Assembly (NCBI RefSeq): GCF_001420605.1
Contig: NZ_LJIZ01000019.1
Coordinates: forward strand, 124,001-188,000
Origin: Bacillus sp. FJAT-25509
GTDB lineage: Bacteria > Bacillota > Bacilli > Bacillales > Bacillaceae_G
DNA length: 64,000 nucleotides
Direction: 5' to 3'
The notes below the pieces were generated by a model that saw nothing but the letters and a program-made list of their open reading frames with translations, was not told where the DNA came from and searched no databases. Numbering within the stretch: position 1 is the first letter of the stretch; every line of letters begins with the position of its first letter. The position numbers and the translations under genes are program-made. Positions 43,931 to 52,642 of this stretch are shown here, piece after piece.

Positions 43931-43999
43931 CTCTCTCTTCGCTTTTATGTCCGTGTTATAATGGATATGATTTTTTAGACATTATAAAGGGGATTACAT

Positions 44000-44464
44000 A
44001 TGTACGTTTGGAATATAAAAGGGCTCGTTCAAGCTTTAAAAGAAGAGAGTATGTCCAGTAAGTCACAAAGATACCATAAAATAATAGGTATTTCTTTATT
44101 CGCAATAGTTTTACTAGTTTATCCGTTATTATTGTTAACTGAAACTTTTAACATCTTAGATATTATTGATATGATTAGTTTTCTGGTTATCAATCTAGTT
44201 GGAATTTATTTAGCATATAAAATAAATCAAAGAGGAGATGGGAAGGGATTTGTCTTTCGCTATTTTAGTTTGTATCTTCCACTCACACTCCGATTTTTTG
44301 TCTTAGTTACGGTTATTATGATTGTCGGTTATTTAATTCTACATTATATTGATCCAACAATTTCTTTGAATGAGACCAACTGGTTCGATTTAGTCACTTC
44401 TGTTGGAACAGAAATATATTTCAATGTCTTAATGATTAAATATATAAAAATGTTAAATAAGTAA
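44000..44464 (+). CDS. Hypothetical membrane protein, 154 aa
   Basis: Not recognised. Four hydrophobic helices: IIGISLFAIVLLVYPLLLL, IIDMISFLVINLVGIYLAY, LPLTLRFFVLVTVIMIVGYL and a last one, LVTSVGTEIYFNVLMIKYI. An N-terminal cytosolic stretch (MYVWNIKGLVQALKEESMSS) precedes. Ribosome site AAAGGGG 8 nt upstream of the ATG. Second intact gene of the repeat-punctuated cluster; function unknown. Confidence 0.7.
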   Translation: MYVWNIKGLVQALKEESMSSKSQRYHKIIGISLFAIVLLVYPLLLLTETFNILDIIDMISFLVINLVGIYLAYKINQRGDGKGFVFRYFSLYLPLTLRFFVLVTVIMIVGYLILHYIDPTISLNETNWFDLVTSVGTEIYFNVLMIKYIKMLNK

Positions 44465-44504
44465 TTAGTTTCTAAGTTGTATCTATCATTTAATCAATGA
44501 TTAG

Positions 44505-44599
44505 CTTATGCAACTAACGAATGCGATAGTTGAACAACGTGATCGGCTGTGATGGTCGATTTTTTTTATTGCGCTAAATGGCAGATTAGTTTAATAAGG
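44505..44599 (+). repeat. Cassette-type palindromic repeat, copy D (most complete)
   Basis: The best-formed unit: left arm CTTATGCAACTAACGAATGC, inner arm GATAGTTGAAC, terminator-like ATCGGCTG...TCGATTTTTTTT, then GCTAAATGGCAGATTAGTTT followed by AATAAGG as right arm. Left end CTTATGCAACTAA and right end TTAGTTTAATAAG are inverted copies of each other. Confidence 0.78.
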
Positions 44600-44770
44600 A
44601 AATGGGAAATAAAGGGATTTCAGGTATAGAAGAGAAATATTTATTAGTGGGAATATTATCCAATATGGAGTTTGTGGATTATTTTTCTTCCTAGATGGAG
44701 CAATGTAAAGAAAAGTCTGTATATTGATGATTTATATGATACGAATATTGACTAAATTGGGGTGATAAAA

Positions 44771-45124
44771 TTGAAAAAATATTTTCATATAATCTTGAGT
44801 GTTGCTTTATCAGTAATCATTTTGTCTGGCTGTGGTAATGATAATGAAGAAAAAGCATCTTCATATTCAGTATCAGCAATCGTTTATCATACCCTATCTG
44901 ATAAAGAAAAAGCAGAATTAGTAAATGGCAAGCCAGATGGTGGTGGTATAGTAGAGCGAAAAGTGGTTACAAAGAAAATAGCACATCTAACGGATGAAAG
45001 TTACGATGGAAAAGAAGTTTATGCGATAACATTTCATACAAAGAATAGTGAAATACTTGGTGATATTACTGTGTTTTTCGATGGTGAAACACAGCAAGTA
45101 ATTGGAAGAGGATATAGAGAGTGA
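44771..45124 (+). CDS. Small lipoprotein, 117 aa
   Basis: Signal peptide YFHIILSVALSVIILSGC with lipobox LSGC, then a soluble domain (SVSAIVYHTLSDKEKAELVN; HLTDESYDGKEVYAITFHTK; FDGETQQVIGRGYRE). I do not recognise the family. Start TTG 44771, because the GTG upstream belongs to the GGGGTGAT ribosome site. It is one of the single genes of the repeat-punctuated cluster and ends with a short intergenic region before repeat E. Confidence 0.72.
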   Translation: MKKYFHIILSVALSVIILSGCGNDNEEKASSYSVSAIVYHTLSDKEKAELVNGKPDGGGIVERKVVTKKIAHLTDESYDGKEVYAITFHTKNSEILGDITVFFDGETQQVIGRGYRE

Positions 45125-45201
45125 ATTGGTATGAAAATCATCTTTCTTCAATTGACATTATCCATTTAATGAAAACCTTTTATTTTTAAATATATTATAT
45201 T

Positions 45202-45293
45202 TTTATTCAACTTACGCAAGCATTAGTTGAAGATCACAAACTGCTTAATTGCAGTTTTTTTATTGAAGTAAATGTTAGGTTAGTTTAAGAAAG
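45202..45293 (+). repeat. Cassette-type palindromic repeat, copy E
   Basis: TTTATTCAACTTACGCAAGC ... ATTAGTTGAAGATCAC, a terminator whose stem differs from the other copies (CTGC/GCAG and seven T), and the right arm TTAGGTTAGTTTAAGAAAG. Different stem bases in the same position speak for a conserved structure. Confidence 0.72.
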
Positions 45294-45316
45294 TTATAAA
45301 CGAGGGGTGGAAGTAT

Positions 45317-45511
45317 ATGTTTAAAAACAAGGAAGACAGAATGTGGGTTTATTTGGCTGTACCAACGTTTATTATAGGAATCATCATTATATATTATAGT
45401 GAACTAAATTATTATCAGTGGATTCTTTTTCAGGCGTTTTTGGCTATCTTTTATATATGGCGTTTTTTCTACAGGAGGAAACGGAAGAAAGAAGAAAAAA
45501 AATCTTATTAA
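45317..45511 (+). CDS. Small membrane protein, 64 aa
   Basis: Two hydrophobic helices (VYLAVPTFIIGIIIIYYSEL and YYQWILFQAFLAIFYIWRFF) followed by a very basic tail (RRKRKKEEKK). Family not recognised. ATG behind GAGGGGTGG. The stop codon lies inside repeat F, so gene and repeat overlap. Function unknown. Confidence 0.62.
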   Translation: MFKNKEDRMWVYLAVPTFIIGIIIIYYSELNYYQWILFQAFLAIFYIWRFFYRRKRKKEEKKSY

Positions 45512-45619
45512 ACTAACTGATGCTTTAGTTGTACAAAATGATCGGCTGTTTAGTCGATTTTTTTATATAAAAGATAAAAATCCCACAACTTACTAAAGCT
45601 GTTAGGTTAGTTATAATTT
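45504..45619 (+). repeat. Cassette-type palindromic repeat, copy F
   Basis: CTTATTAAACTAACTGATGC and TTTAGTTGTAC, then GATCGGCTGTTTAGTCGATT with a T-run, an extra insert (AAGATAAAAATCCCACAAC), and TAGGTTAGTTATAATT. It overlaps the upstream stop codon. Confidence 0.72.
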
Positions 45620-45656
45620 AACTAATACGATTTGTTCTATTAACGGAGGTGTTATT

Positions 45657-45854
45657 ATGCTTTGGTCGATATTGATAGATGTTATCTTGTTGTTATTTAC
45701 AATTACTTATTTTGTTAAAACTTTTTTAAATGGATTCAAGAATAAAATGACTTTTAAAGAAATTATTAAATCAAATTACTTTTTGATGTTATTTTATTTA
45801 CTTATTCTTTATCCTATAATCATCAAGGATTTCATCCGATATTTATTAAAATAA
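45657..45854 (+). CDS. Small membrane protein, 65 aa
   Basis: Two hydrophobic stretches (WSILIDVILLLFTITYFVKT and YFLMLFYLLILYPIIIKDFI) joined by a basic loop (NGFKNKMTFKEIIKS). Family not recognised. Strong CGGAGGTG ribosome site 7 nt before the ATG, which supports a real gene despite its size. Single gene between repeats F and G. Confidence 0.6.
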   Translation: MLWSILIDVILLLFTITYFVKTFLNGFKNKMTFKEIIKSNYFLMLFYLLILYPIIIKDFIRYLLK

Positions 45855-45905
45855 AACAGAAATGATGTAAAAGATATTAATTGGAAACTATTATAATTTC
45901 AAAAT

Positions 45906-46006
45906 CTTATTCAACTAACTGATGCATTAGTTGAACAACAAGATCGGCTGTTTAGTCGATTTTTTTTATTCAACAAAATGGCGATGGCAGGAAAGTTGGA
46001 TAAGGA
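45906..46006 (+). repeat. Cassette-type palindromic repeat, copy G
   Basis: CTTATTCAACTAACTGATGC and ATTAGTTGAACAAC give a strong first hairpin; the next element ATCGGCTGTTTAGTCGAT plus eight T is identical in F. The right arm is diverged (AAGTTGGATAAGG). An open frame that crosses this repeat (45931-46134) is a chance frame. Confidence 0.75.
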
Positions 46007-46069
46007 TTTTTAACAAATTTACCAATATTTGGGTTATAATTATTGCTACTATGGTTATAGGAGGAAATA

Positions 46070-46678
46070 ATGAAAAAGATTATATCCACAACAATATTAA
46101 TTTTGCTAGTATTTTCTATGAGTGCTTGTACTAATAATCCAAAATCAAACAATGCTATTTCTGAAGCTAAGTTGACAAAAAGAGAAAAGGCAATACTTTC
46201 AACAACATCGGATAAATCTTTTGTTTATGACTTCAATGTTAACAGTAATTACAAGGAATTATCTGTTTGGATTGAAAAATATGAATTTGGTAAATTAGTT
46301 GGAGATAAGATAGATCATATTACTTCTGGGATTAAAGAGGATGGCTCAATTATCTTTACAACTTCTAAAACACCTAATAATCAAAATCAATCTCTGTTTA
46401 ATATCAGTATTAATAGTGATGGTTCAACAGATGTAGTTAATCAGTTGGAAACGACTTTTAAAGATGGATTAGAAGGCGTTACGAGTATTTCGGGAAGCAA
46501 CCAAACAGAAAACAACCCTATTAAAAATAATATAGTCTTAGCTAGCATCTGTTATAAAAAAGAGGGACATCGTATGGATTCGCTTACTGATGATTTTTAT
46601 AGAGATGTGAATAAACATATTGATGAAATAAGAGACTATGATGTTGTCTATTTACTTAGAGCTGAGTTTATTAAATAG
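46070..46678 (+). CDS. Lipoprotein, 202 aa, unknown family
   Basis: Signal peptide MKKIISTTILILLVFSMSAC with the lipobox Cys at 20. The mature part (KSFVYDFNVNSNYKELSVWI; GIKEDGSIIFTTSKTPNNQN; NIVLASICYKKEGHRMDSLT) is soluble and Asn/Ser-rich. I do not recognise the fold. Ribosome site TAGGAGG. It is the last intact gene of the repeat-punctuated cluster. Surface-exposed role likely, function unknown. Confidence 0.72.
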   Translation: MKKIISTTILILLVFSMSACTNNPKSNNAISEAKLTKREKAILSTTSDKSFVYDFNVNSNYKELSVWIEKYEFGKLVGDKIDHITSGIKEDGSIIFTTSKTPNNQNQSLFNISINSDGSTDVVNQLETTFKDGLEGVTSISGSNQTENNPIKNNIVLASICYKKEGHRMDSLTDDFYRDVNKHIDEIRDYDVVYLLRAEFIK

Positions 46679-46734
46679 GTGGAAGTATTACAATAAATAA
46701 ATACGGTCTAAAATTAGAGGTTCTTGTTACTACG

Positions 46735-46769
46735 TTATTTAACTAAAGCACTGCATTTGTTGAATAAGC
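46735..46769 (+). repeat. Cassette-type palindromic repeat, copy H
   Basis: TTATTTAACTAAAGCACTGC followed by ATTTGTTGAATAAGC: the compact form, as in copy A, closing the cluster. Confidence 0.65.
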
Positions 46770-46866
46770 ATTAAAATAAAAGATTGTTGGGTGAAAACAG
46801 TTTTTTTAGTACTCATAAATCAACATTTTAAATTAACAGAGCCTAATTTTAAGTAATTTAACCATA

Positions 46867-46914
46867 AGTGCATCGAGAACGACTTAAATTAGTCAATTTC
46901 GATGCACTTTTTGT
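46867..46914. terminator. Terminator downstream of the YciI-like gene
   Basis: AAGTGCATCGA/TCGATGCACTT with a loop of about 22 nt containing a smaller stem; A and T flanks. It can end the YciI gene and plus-strand transcripts from the cluster. Confidence 0.65.
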
Positions 46915-46916
46915 AT

Positions 46917-47201
46917 TTAATTTAATGCGATTAAAAATGGATATAATTCAGCAGTCATTACGTTCTTTTTAACAGCCGGATCATTTTGCATGATTTCTTT
47001 AGCATGCAGTAAGCTTTCTGTTTTTAAGATGACAATACCAAACTCAGCTTGTTCGGTTCTTCCAGCTAATGATACAGTCTTTTCTTTATTTAAGTTCTGT
47101 AGATAATGAAAATGTTCCGATACAATATTGCGTTCTTCTTCCGTTGAATCATGTAAAAAAGTTGATCGAACTGGTTTTAAAACATAAATAAAGTTTTCCA
47201 C
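46917..47201 (-). CDS. YciI-family protein
   Basis: A 94-residue alpha-beta ferredoxin-like protein. FIYVLKPVRSTFLHDSTEEE, then EHFHYLQNLNKEKTVSLAGR with the conserved His, and GIVILKTESLLHAKEIMQND and DPAVKKNVMTAELYPF match the YciI family, whose conserved His/Asp form a putative active site of unknown reaction. A ribosome site GGATGTGAC lies about 11 nt before the ATG, which is weak. Single gene, function unknown. Confidence 0.85.
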   Translation of the reverse strand: MENFIYVLKPVRSTFLHDSTEEERNIVSEHFHYLQNLNKEKTVSLAGRTEQAEFGIVILKTESLLHAKEIMQNDPAVKKNVMTAELYPFLIALN

Positions 47202-47272
47202 TAAAAGTCACATCCTATCGTTTATAATAGTTATACTATAGCACGTAATCATTAATTGTAAGGGTGATACAT

Positions 47273-48046
47273 ATGCAGAAAATTATTATAGAAAGACTAA
47301 AACAAATAGAAGCCGAACATGACGTAAAAATACTATTTGCCGTTGAGTCTGGTAGTAGAGCGTGGGGTTTTCCATCTAAAGACAGCGATTATGATGTGCG
47401 TTTTGTCTATGTACATAAGAAAGAATGGTATTTAAGCATTGACCAAAGACGTGACGTAATTGAATATCCAATCAATGATTTACTCGATTTTAGTGGCTGG
47501 GACTTAAAAAAGGCTCTTAATCTTTTTGCAAAATCAAACCCGGCATTATTAGAATGGTTAAGATCTCCAATTGTATATCATGATGATTTAACGATTTCAG
47601 AAGTATTAAGAAAAATGGGGAATGAAATTCTTTCTAAAAAGGCGTGTATTTACCATTATCTCCATATGGCTAAAGGGAATTATCGTGATTATTTGCAAGG
47701 GGAAGAAGTTAAGATTAAAAAGTATTTTTATGTATTAAGACCAATTTTAGCTTGTATGTGGATCAAAAAATACAATGAAATTCCACCAATTATGTTTGAT
47801 GAACTTCTAGAAATGGAAGGGCTAGACCAGGAATTTTTAGAAGAAGTAGGCAAGTTATTAATCCGAAAAAAACAAGGTGATGAATTAGATTTAGAGCCTA
47901 GAAAAAAAGTATTAAACGATTTTATTGAAAATAACATTCAGTTTTTTGAAGAGTATGTTAAGGGGATTACTGAATCGAACAAGGTGAATATCGGGAACTT
48001 AAATGAATTATTTCGAACGACAATTGAACATTCATGGGAAAAATAG
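47273..48046 (+). CDS. Nucleotidyltransferase domain protein (YcgL-like)
   Basis: A 257-residue protein with the minimal nucleotidyltransferase motif GSRAWGFPSKDSDYDVRFVY (GSRAWG, DxDxD-like) and then DVIEYPINDLLDFSGWDLKK and LFAKSNPALLEWLRSPIVYH, as in Bacillus YcgL, followed by helical parts (YHYLHMAKGNYRDYL). Members may adenylylate or otherwise modify an unknown target. Start ATG 47273; GTG nine bases before lies in the AAGGGTGAT ribosome site. Co-transcription with dps is possible but a hairpin separates them. Confidence 0.85.
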   Translation: MQKIIIERLKQIEAEHDVKILFAVESGSRAWGFPSKDSDYDVRFVYVHKKEWYLSIDQRRDVIEYPINDLLDFSGWDLKKALNLFAKSNPALLEWLRSPIVYHDDLTISEVLRKMGNEILSKKACIYHYLHMAKGNYRDYLQGEEVKIKKYFYVLRPILACMWIKKYNEIPPIMFDELLEMEGLDQEFLEEVGKLLIRKKQGDELDLEPRKKVLNDFIENNIQFFEEYVKGITESNKVNIGNLNELFRTTIEHSWEK

Positions 48047-48071
48047 AATAGACTACACACTTTTTGGGAAA

Positions 48072-48099
48072 AATTTCTTTGTATGTTAACAAAGAAATT
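48072..48099 (+). promoter_or_regulatory. 10-bp perfect hairpin directly before the dps ribosome site
   Basis: AATTTCTTTG (48072-48081) and CAAAGAAATT (48090-48099) form a perfect stem with 8-nt loop, ending one base before the GGAG that serves dps. No T-run follows, so it is not a terminator; it may be an operator or a 5' mRNA stabiliser. Confidence 0.45.
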
Positions 48100-48108
48100 G
48101 GAGTGTGA

Positions 48109-48552
48109 ATGAAGTTGGCAAATTTAGAAAGTTTATTAAATCAACAACTAGCGAATTGGAATGTGTTATATGTAAAATTACATAACTATCATTGGTATGT
48201 AAAAGGACCGAATTTCTTTACGCTACATGAAAAATTTGAATTGTATTATGACGATGCAAAAGTAATGGTAGACGATTTAGGAGAACGGATTTTAACAATT
48301 GGTGCAAAACCAATTGCAACACTTCGTGAATACTTAGAAACGGCTACGATTAAAGAAGGAAATCATACATTTTCTGCAGAAGAAATGGTATCTGATCTAA
48401 TTAAAGACTATGAAAAAGTTGTACAAGAATCACGTGAAGTCATTTCAATTGCAGAAGAAAGTGATGATCAAGAAACAGCTGACTTATTTCTAGGTAAGAT
48501 TGCTGAAATTGAAAAGATGCTTTGGATGTTAAAGTCATTTCTTGGTAAATGA
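48109..48552 (+). CDS. dps: Dps-family ferritin-like DNA-binding protein
   Basis: A 147-residue Dps/mini-ferritin. LNQQLANWNVLYVKLHNYHW followed by YVKGPNFFTLHEKFELYYDD holds the conserved His and the di-iron ligands (H...D-x3-E), and DDLGERILTIGAKPIATLRE is the Dps signature. Dodecameric, stores iron using peroxide and protects DNA. The lysine-rich DNA-binding tail is missing, as in several Bacillus forms (MrgA). No PerR-type box found, but a hairpin abuts the ribosome site. Confidence 0.92.
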   Translation: MKLANLESLLNQQLANWNVLYVKLHNYHWYVKGPNFFTLHEKFELYYDDAKVMVDDLGERILTIGAKPIATLREYLETATIKEGNHTFSAEEMVSDLIKDYEKVVQESREVISIAEESDDQETADLFLGKIAEIEKMLWMLKSFLGK

Positions 48553-48566
48553 ATAAATATTTAAAT

Positions 48567-48617
48567 GGGTGAATTAACCAATCATTAATTATGATTGGTT
48601 AGTTCACCTTTTTTTAT
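48567..48617 (+). terminator. Terminator after dps
   Basis: GGTGAATTAACCAATCAT/ATGATTGGTTAGTTCACC, an 18-bp stem with one G-T pair, followed by seven T. Confidence 0.88.
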
Positions 48618-48724
48618 TTTATCCGTTTTTTTTATCTTGTTTTCCAGTGTGAAACAAGTGGTTATACGGGTTTTGATGGCGTGTTAAAAATATTAATAAA
48701 AAAATTACCAAAAAAAACTAAAAA

Positions 48725-48778
48725 ACCAATTGTATAATTATTTATATTTGTGTATAATCATTCATTATATAAGAATCT
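48725..48778 (+). promoter_or_regulatory. Candidate ArgR (AhrC) operator upstream of argF
   Basis: Overlapping TGTATAATTATTTATA and TATAATCATTCATTATA, resembling ARG boxes (consensus TGAATAAATATTCA-like). Two adjacent boxes in an arginine-gene promoter fit AhrC repression. The match is imperfect; AT-rich sequence makes chance likely. Confidence 0.4.
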
Positions 48779-48805
48779 GAGCTTCTAAAAAAAGGGGATG
48801 GATTT

Positions 48806-49843
48806 ATGAGTAAAGTATTGAAAGAAAACCATGTAAAGAAAAATGGTTATATTCAAAAGACAAAAGGGAATGTTACAAAAGGTAATTTTAGTTCTGTAAA
48901 ATGGTCGGATTTTAAAGGTAAAAATTTTCTTACAATAAGTGAGTTTTCATCAAGTGAATTATTATTCTTACTTGAAAAATCATTAGAAATGAAAAATATG
49001 CAAAAGGCGGGAGAGGCGCATCCTTATTTAAAAGACAAAGTGCTAGGGATGATTTTTGAAAAGAATTCTACTAGAACGAGATTATCATTTGAAATCGCGA
49101 TGATGCAATTAGGTGGTCATGCCATCTTTATGAGCAGTAAAGATTTACAGCTTGGTAGAGGAGAAACTGTCCATGATACATCGAAAGTATTTTCTCGTTA
49201 TGTAGACGGAGTCATGATTCGAGCAAATACTCATGAGATGGTGAAGGAGTTTGCTGAGCACTCGTCCATTCCGGTTGTTAATGGATTAACTGATCTGCAC
49301 CATCCTGCTCAAATTATGGCTGATTTCTTAACGATTCTAGAGCATAAAGGTAGATTAAAAGGTTTGAAGATTGCTTATGTAGGAGATGGAAATAATAACA
49401 TTTGTCATTCTTTAATTGAAGGTGCCGCTAAGCTTGGTGTTTATTTAACGATTGCATGTCCCGTTGGGTATGAACCTAATAAAGTAGTACTTCAATCGAT
49501 GAAGCATGTTGCAAAAACTACTGGAAGTGTTATTGAAGTAGTTAATAATCCTGTAGATGGTGTAAGTAGAGCTGATGTTGTGATAACAGATGTTTGGACC
49601 AGTATGGGGCAAGAGAAAGAGACTGAAATTCGCTTAAAAGATTTTAGTCCGTATCAAGTAAATGATCACTTATTAGAGAACGCAAAAGAAGATTATTTAT
49701 TCATGCACTGCTTACCTGCACATAGAGGGGAGGAAGTAACAGCTTCGGTAATTGACGGTAATCATTCGGTAGTATTTGATGAAGCTGAAAATCGACTTCA
49801 TGCTCAAAAAGCAATCTTAGTTGCTTTAATGGGTAATTTATAA
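48806..49843 (+). CDS. argF: Ornithine carbamoyltransferase
   Basis: Makes citrulline from ornithine and carbamoyl phosphate. The carbamoyl-phosphate site is FEKNSTRTRLSFEIAMMQLG, then DLHHPAQIMADFLTILE and the ornithine motif CLPAHRGEEV. At 345 residues it is longer than the usual 310-330: about 30 extra residues precede the normal start (NFLTISEFSSSEL). They are basic and low in structure (MSKVLKENHVKKNGYIQKTK), with no alternative in-frame ATG, and the ribosome site AAAGGGG at 48793 supports this start. argG and argH follow, so this is an arginine operon head. Confidence 0.94.
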   Translation: MSKVLKENHVKKNGYIQKTKGNVTKGNFSSVKWSDFKGKNFLTISEFSSSELLFLLEKSLEMKNMQKAGEAHPYLKDKVLGMIFEKNSTRTRLSFEIAMMQLGGHAIFMSSKDLQLGRGETVHDTSKVFSRYVDGVMIRANTHEMVKEFAEHSSIPVVNGLTDLHHPAQIMADFLTILEHKGRLKGLKIAYVGDGNNNICHSLIEGAAKLGVYLTIACPVGYEPNKVVLQSMKHVAKTTGSVIEVVNNPVDGVSRADVVITDVWTSMGQEKETEIRLKDFSPYQVNDHLLENAKEDYLFMHCLPAHRGEEVTASVIDGNHSVVFDEAENRLHAQKAILVALMGNL

Positions 49844-49891
49844 TTCTAAAAATCTATTATACTTTTTAAAAATCTAATCGGGGGTAATAAC

Positions 49892-51106
49892 ATGGGAAAT
49901 GAAAAAATTGTTTTAGCATATTCAGGTGGTTTAGATACATCAGTTTGTATTAAATGGTTACAGGAGAAATATAACTACGATGTAATTGCACTTTGTCTTG
50001 ATCTAGGTGAAGGAAAAGATGTTGAAGCTGTTCGTCTAAAAGCGTTAAATTTAGGAGCAATTAAGTCCTATATGATCAATGTAAAAGACTTATTTGCAAA
50101 TGAATATATTGTCCCCGCTCTAAAAGCGAATGCATTATATGAAGGTAAGTATCCACTATCATCTGCTCTATCAAGACCTTTAATCGCAAAACTATTAGTT
50201 GATGTAGCACAGCAAGAGGGTGCAGTTGCGGTAGCACATGGTTGTACAGGAAAAGGAAATGATCAAGTTCGTTTCGAAGTTTCAGTAATGGCCTTGAACC
50301 CGAATCTTAAAGTAGTAGCGCCTGTTCGTGAATGGGGCATGACTCGTGATGAGGAAATACAATACGCTCATGAAAATGGTGTTCCGATTCCGGTCGATCT
50401 AGATAATCCATTTTCAATAGATGCAAATATATGGGGAAGAGCTTGTGAAGCAGGTGTATTAGAGAATCCATGGAATGAAGCACCTGAAGAAGCTTTTGAT
50501 TGGACGAATGCAATTGAAAATACTCCGGATGTTCCTGAATATATTGAAATTGAATTTTCAAAAGGTGTACCTGTTAGCTTAAACGGTCAGCCTATTGAGC
50601 TAGTTCAACTAATTGAACAATTAAATGGTATAGGTGGAAAGCACGGTGTTGGAAGAATCGACCATATTGAAAATAGATTAGTAGGCATAAAGTCGCGTGA
50701 AGTATATGAAAATCCAGCAGCGCTAATCTTAATCAATGCTCATAAAGAATTAGAGTTCCTTACATTACCTCGTGAGGTGACAAATTTTAAAGTAAGTATT
50801 GAACAACAATTTTCAAAAATGCTTTACGATGGATTATGGTATTCACCTTTAATGGGTGCTTTAGATGCGTTTGTAAATACAACACAAGAAACAGTAAGTG
50901 GTATTGTTCGTGTGAAATTATTTAAAGGTACTCATACAGTAGTAGGTAGAAAGTCAGAAACTAGTCTATATAATGAAGAGCTTGCAACTTATTCAAAGGG
51001 TGATTTATTTGATCATAATGCAGCGGTAGGCTTTATTAAACTATGGGGATTACCAACAAAGGTATATAGCGAAGTTACACAGAAAAATACAGTTTTAAGT
51101 AAATAA
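49892..51106 (+). CDS. argG: Argininosuccinate synthase
   Basis: Joins citrulline and aspartate with ATP. The P-loop is [20 protein letters not shown], then [20 protein letters not shown], and the family's final stretches [20 protein letters not shown] and [20 protein letters not shown]. 404 residues, normal for the Bacillus type. AATCGGGGG ribosome site 7 nt before the ATG. It follows argF by 48 nt and precedes argH by 27 nt: co-transcribed. Confidence 0.97.
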   Translation: MGNEKIVLAYSGGLDTSVCIKWLQEKYNYDVIALCLDLGEGKDVEAVRLKALNLGAIKSYMINVKDLFANEYIVPALKANALYEGKYPLSSALSRPLIAKLLVDVAQQEGAVAVAHGCTGKGNDQVRFEVSVMALNPNLKVVAPVREWGMTRDEEIQYAHENGVPIPVDLDNPFSIDANIWGRACEAGVLENPWNEAPEEAFDWTNAIENTPDVPEYIEIEFSKGVPVSLNGQPIELVQLIEQLNGIGGKHGVGRIDHIENRLVGIKSREVYENPAALILINAHKELEFLTLPREVTNFKVSIEQQFSKMLYDGLWYSPLMGALDAFVNTTQETVSGIVRVKLFKGTHTVVGRKSETSLYNEELATYSKGDLFDHNAAVGFIKLWGLPTKVYSEVTQKNTVLSK

Positions 51107-51133
51107 AATATAGAGTGGATTAAGGAGGCAGTT

Positions 51134-52525
51134 ATGTCAAAGCTTTGGGGCGGACGTTTTACGAAGGAAACAAACCAATTAGTAGAAGAATTTACGGCAT
51201 CAATTGAATTTGATCAAATTATGGCTAAGGAAGATATAGCTGGAAGTATCGCACATGCAACGATGCTTGGAGAATGTGGCATAATTGAAATCAATGAAGC
51301 TGAACTTATAATAGAAGGTTTAAATACGATCTTAAAAAAAGTTGAGAAAAATGAAGTTCAATTTAGTATTGAAAATGAAGATATTCATATGAATATCGAA
51401 AGTTTGTTAATTGAAGAAATCGGTCCTGTAGGAGGGAAACTACATACAGGTCGTAGTCGAAATGATCAAGTAGCAACGGATATGCACCTATTTTTAAAAA
51501 ATAATACGTCCTCCATTATTCATTTAATTGAAGAGGTTCAAAATAAAATCGTTGCACAAGCCAAAAAGCATGTAAATACAATTATGCCTGGGTATACGCA
51601 CTTACAAAGAGCACAGCCTGTTTCATTTGCACATCATTTACTTGCGTATTTTTGGATGCTTGAGCGTGACAAAAGCCGATTCATAGATAGTTTAAAACGA
51701 GTGGATATTTCACCATTAGGGGCAGGTGCATTAGCTGGAACGACATTTCCAATTAACCGTCAACGTACCGCTGAATTACTTGGTTTTAGTGATATCTATC
51801 ATAATAGTTTAGATGCAGTAAGTGATCGTGATTTTATCGTAGAGTTTCTTTCTGATTCGTCATTACTAATGACACATATTTCTAGACTATCAGAGGAATT
51901 TGTCATTTGGTCTAGTCAAGAATTTCAGTTTATTGAATTAGACGATGCTTTTTGTACCGGCTCTAGTATTATGCCGCAGAAAAAAAATCCAGATGTTCCA
52001 GAATTACTTCGAGGTAAAACAGGGAGAGTTTATGGCAGCTTAATCGGGTTATTAACTGTTTTAAAAGGACTACCTTTAGCATATAACAAGGACATGCAAG
52101 AAGATAAAGAAGGTATGTTCGATACTGTTTATACTGTTGTAGGGGCACTGCAATTACTATCAGGAATTATTGATACAATGAAAGTAAACGAAACTCGAAT
52201 GTACGAAGCTGTTAAAAATGATTATTCAAACGCTACTGACCTTGCTGATTACTTAGTTCGAAAAAATATTCCATTCCGACAAGCACATGAAATCGTTGGA
52301 AAAACGGTTCTATATGCTATTGAGAATCATAAATTTCTTGGGGAATTAAATCTTGAGGAATTTAAGATGATTAATGAAGTATTTGAAGAAGATATTTATC
52401 ATACATTAAATCCAAAAACGGTTATGGAAGCAAGAATAAGTGAAGGTGGAACTTCTACAAATGAAGTTTGGAAACAAATAATGAAAGCGGAAGAGTGTTT
52501 AAGCATCACAACAAATATGGTATAA
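51134..52525 (+). CDS. argH: Argininosuccinate lyase
   Basis: Splits argininosuccinate into arginine and fumarate. Conserved: [39 protein letters not shown], the catalytic His in [20 protein letters not shown], and the fumarase-superfamily signature with the catalytic Ser, [20 protein letters not shown]. 463 residues is usual. AAGGAGGC ribosome site. Last gene of the argF-argG-argH unit; a terminator follows. Confidence 0.97.
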   Translation: MSKLWGGRFTKETNQLVEEFTASIEFDQIMAKEDIAGSIAHATMLGECGIIEINEAELIIEGLNTILKKVEKNEVQFSIENEDIHMNIESLLIEEIGPVGGKLHTGRSRNDQVATDMHLFLKNNTSSIIHLIEEVQNKIVAQAKKHVNTIMPGYTHLQRAQPVSFAHHLLAYFWMLERDKSRFIDSLKRVDISPLGAGALAGTTFPINRQRTAELLGFSDIYHNSLDAVSDRDFIVEFLSDSSLLMTHISRLSEEFVIWSSQEFQFIELDDAFCTGSSIMPQKKNPDVPELLRGKTGRVYGSLIGLLTVLKGLPLAYNKDMQEDKEGMFDTVYTVVGALQLLSGIIDTMKVNETRMYEAVKNDYSNATDLADYLVRKNIPFRQAHEIVGKTVLYAIENHKFLGELNLEEFKMINEVFEEDIYHTLNPKTVMEARISEGGTSTNEVWKQIMKAEECLSITTNMV

Positions 52526-52536
52526 TTTTCTATTCA

Positions 52537-52567
52537 AGAGCGTCCAATCTTTTTGGACGTTTTTTTG
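52537..52567 (+). terminator. Terminator of the arginine operon
   Basis: GCGTCCAA/TTGGACGT stem, 5-nt loop, seven T. Confidence 0.82.
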
Positions 52568-52642
52568 TGCTTCTAATTATTAATAATTTTCTATTCATTA
52601 TGCAAATACTAGAAGTAGTTACTAAAAAAAGGTAGGTATTAT

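Noticed and set aside
45931-46134. 67-codon frame over repeat G
   Set aside because: It starts inside the repeat and overlaps the start of the 202-aa lipoprotein in another frame.
42617-46769. Classical integron
   Set aside because: No integrase or attI was found in the window, and the attC-like words are degenerate enough to match by chance; only a cassette-like array is claimed.
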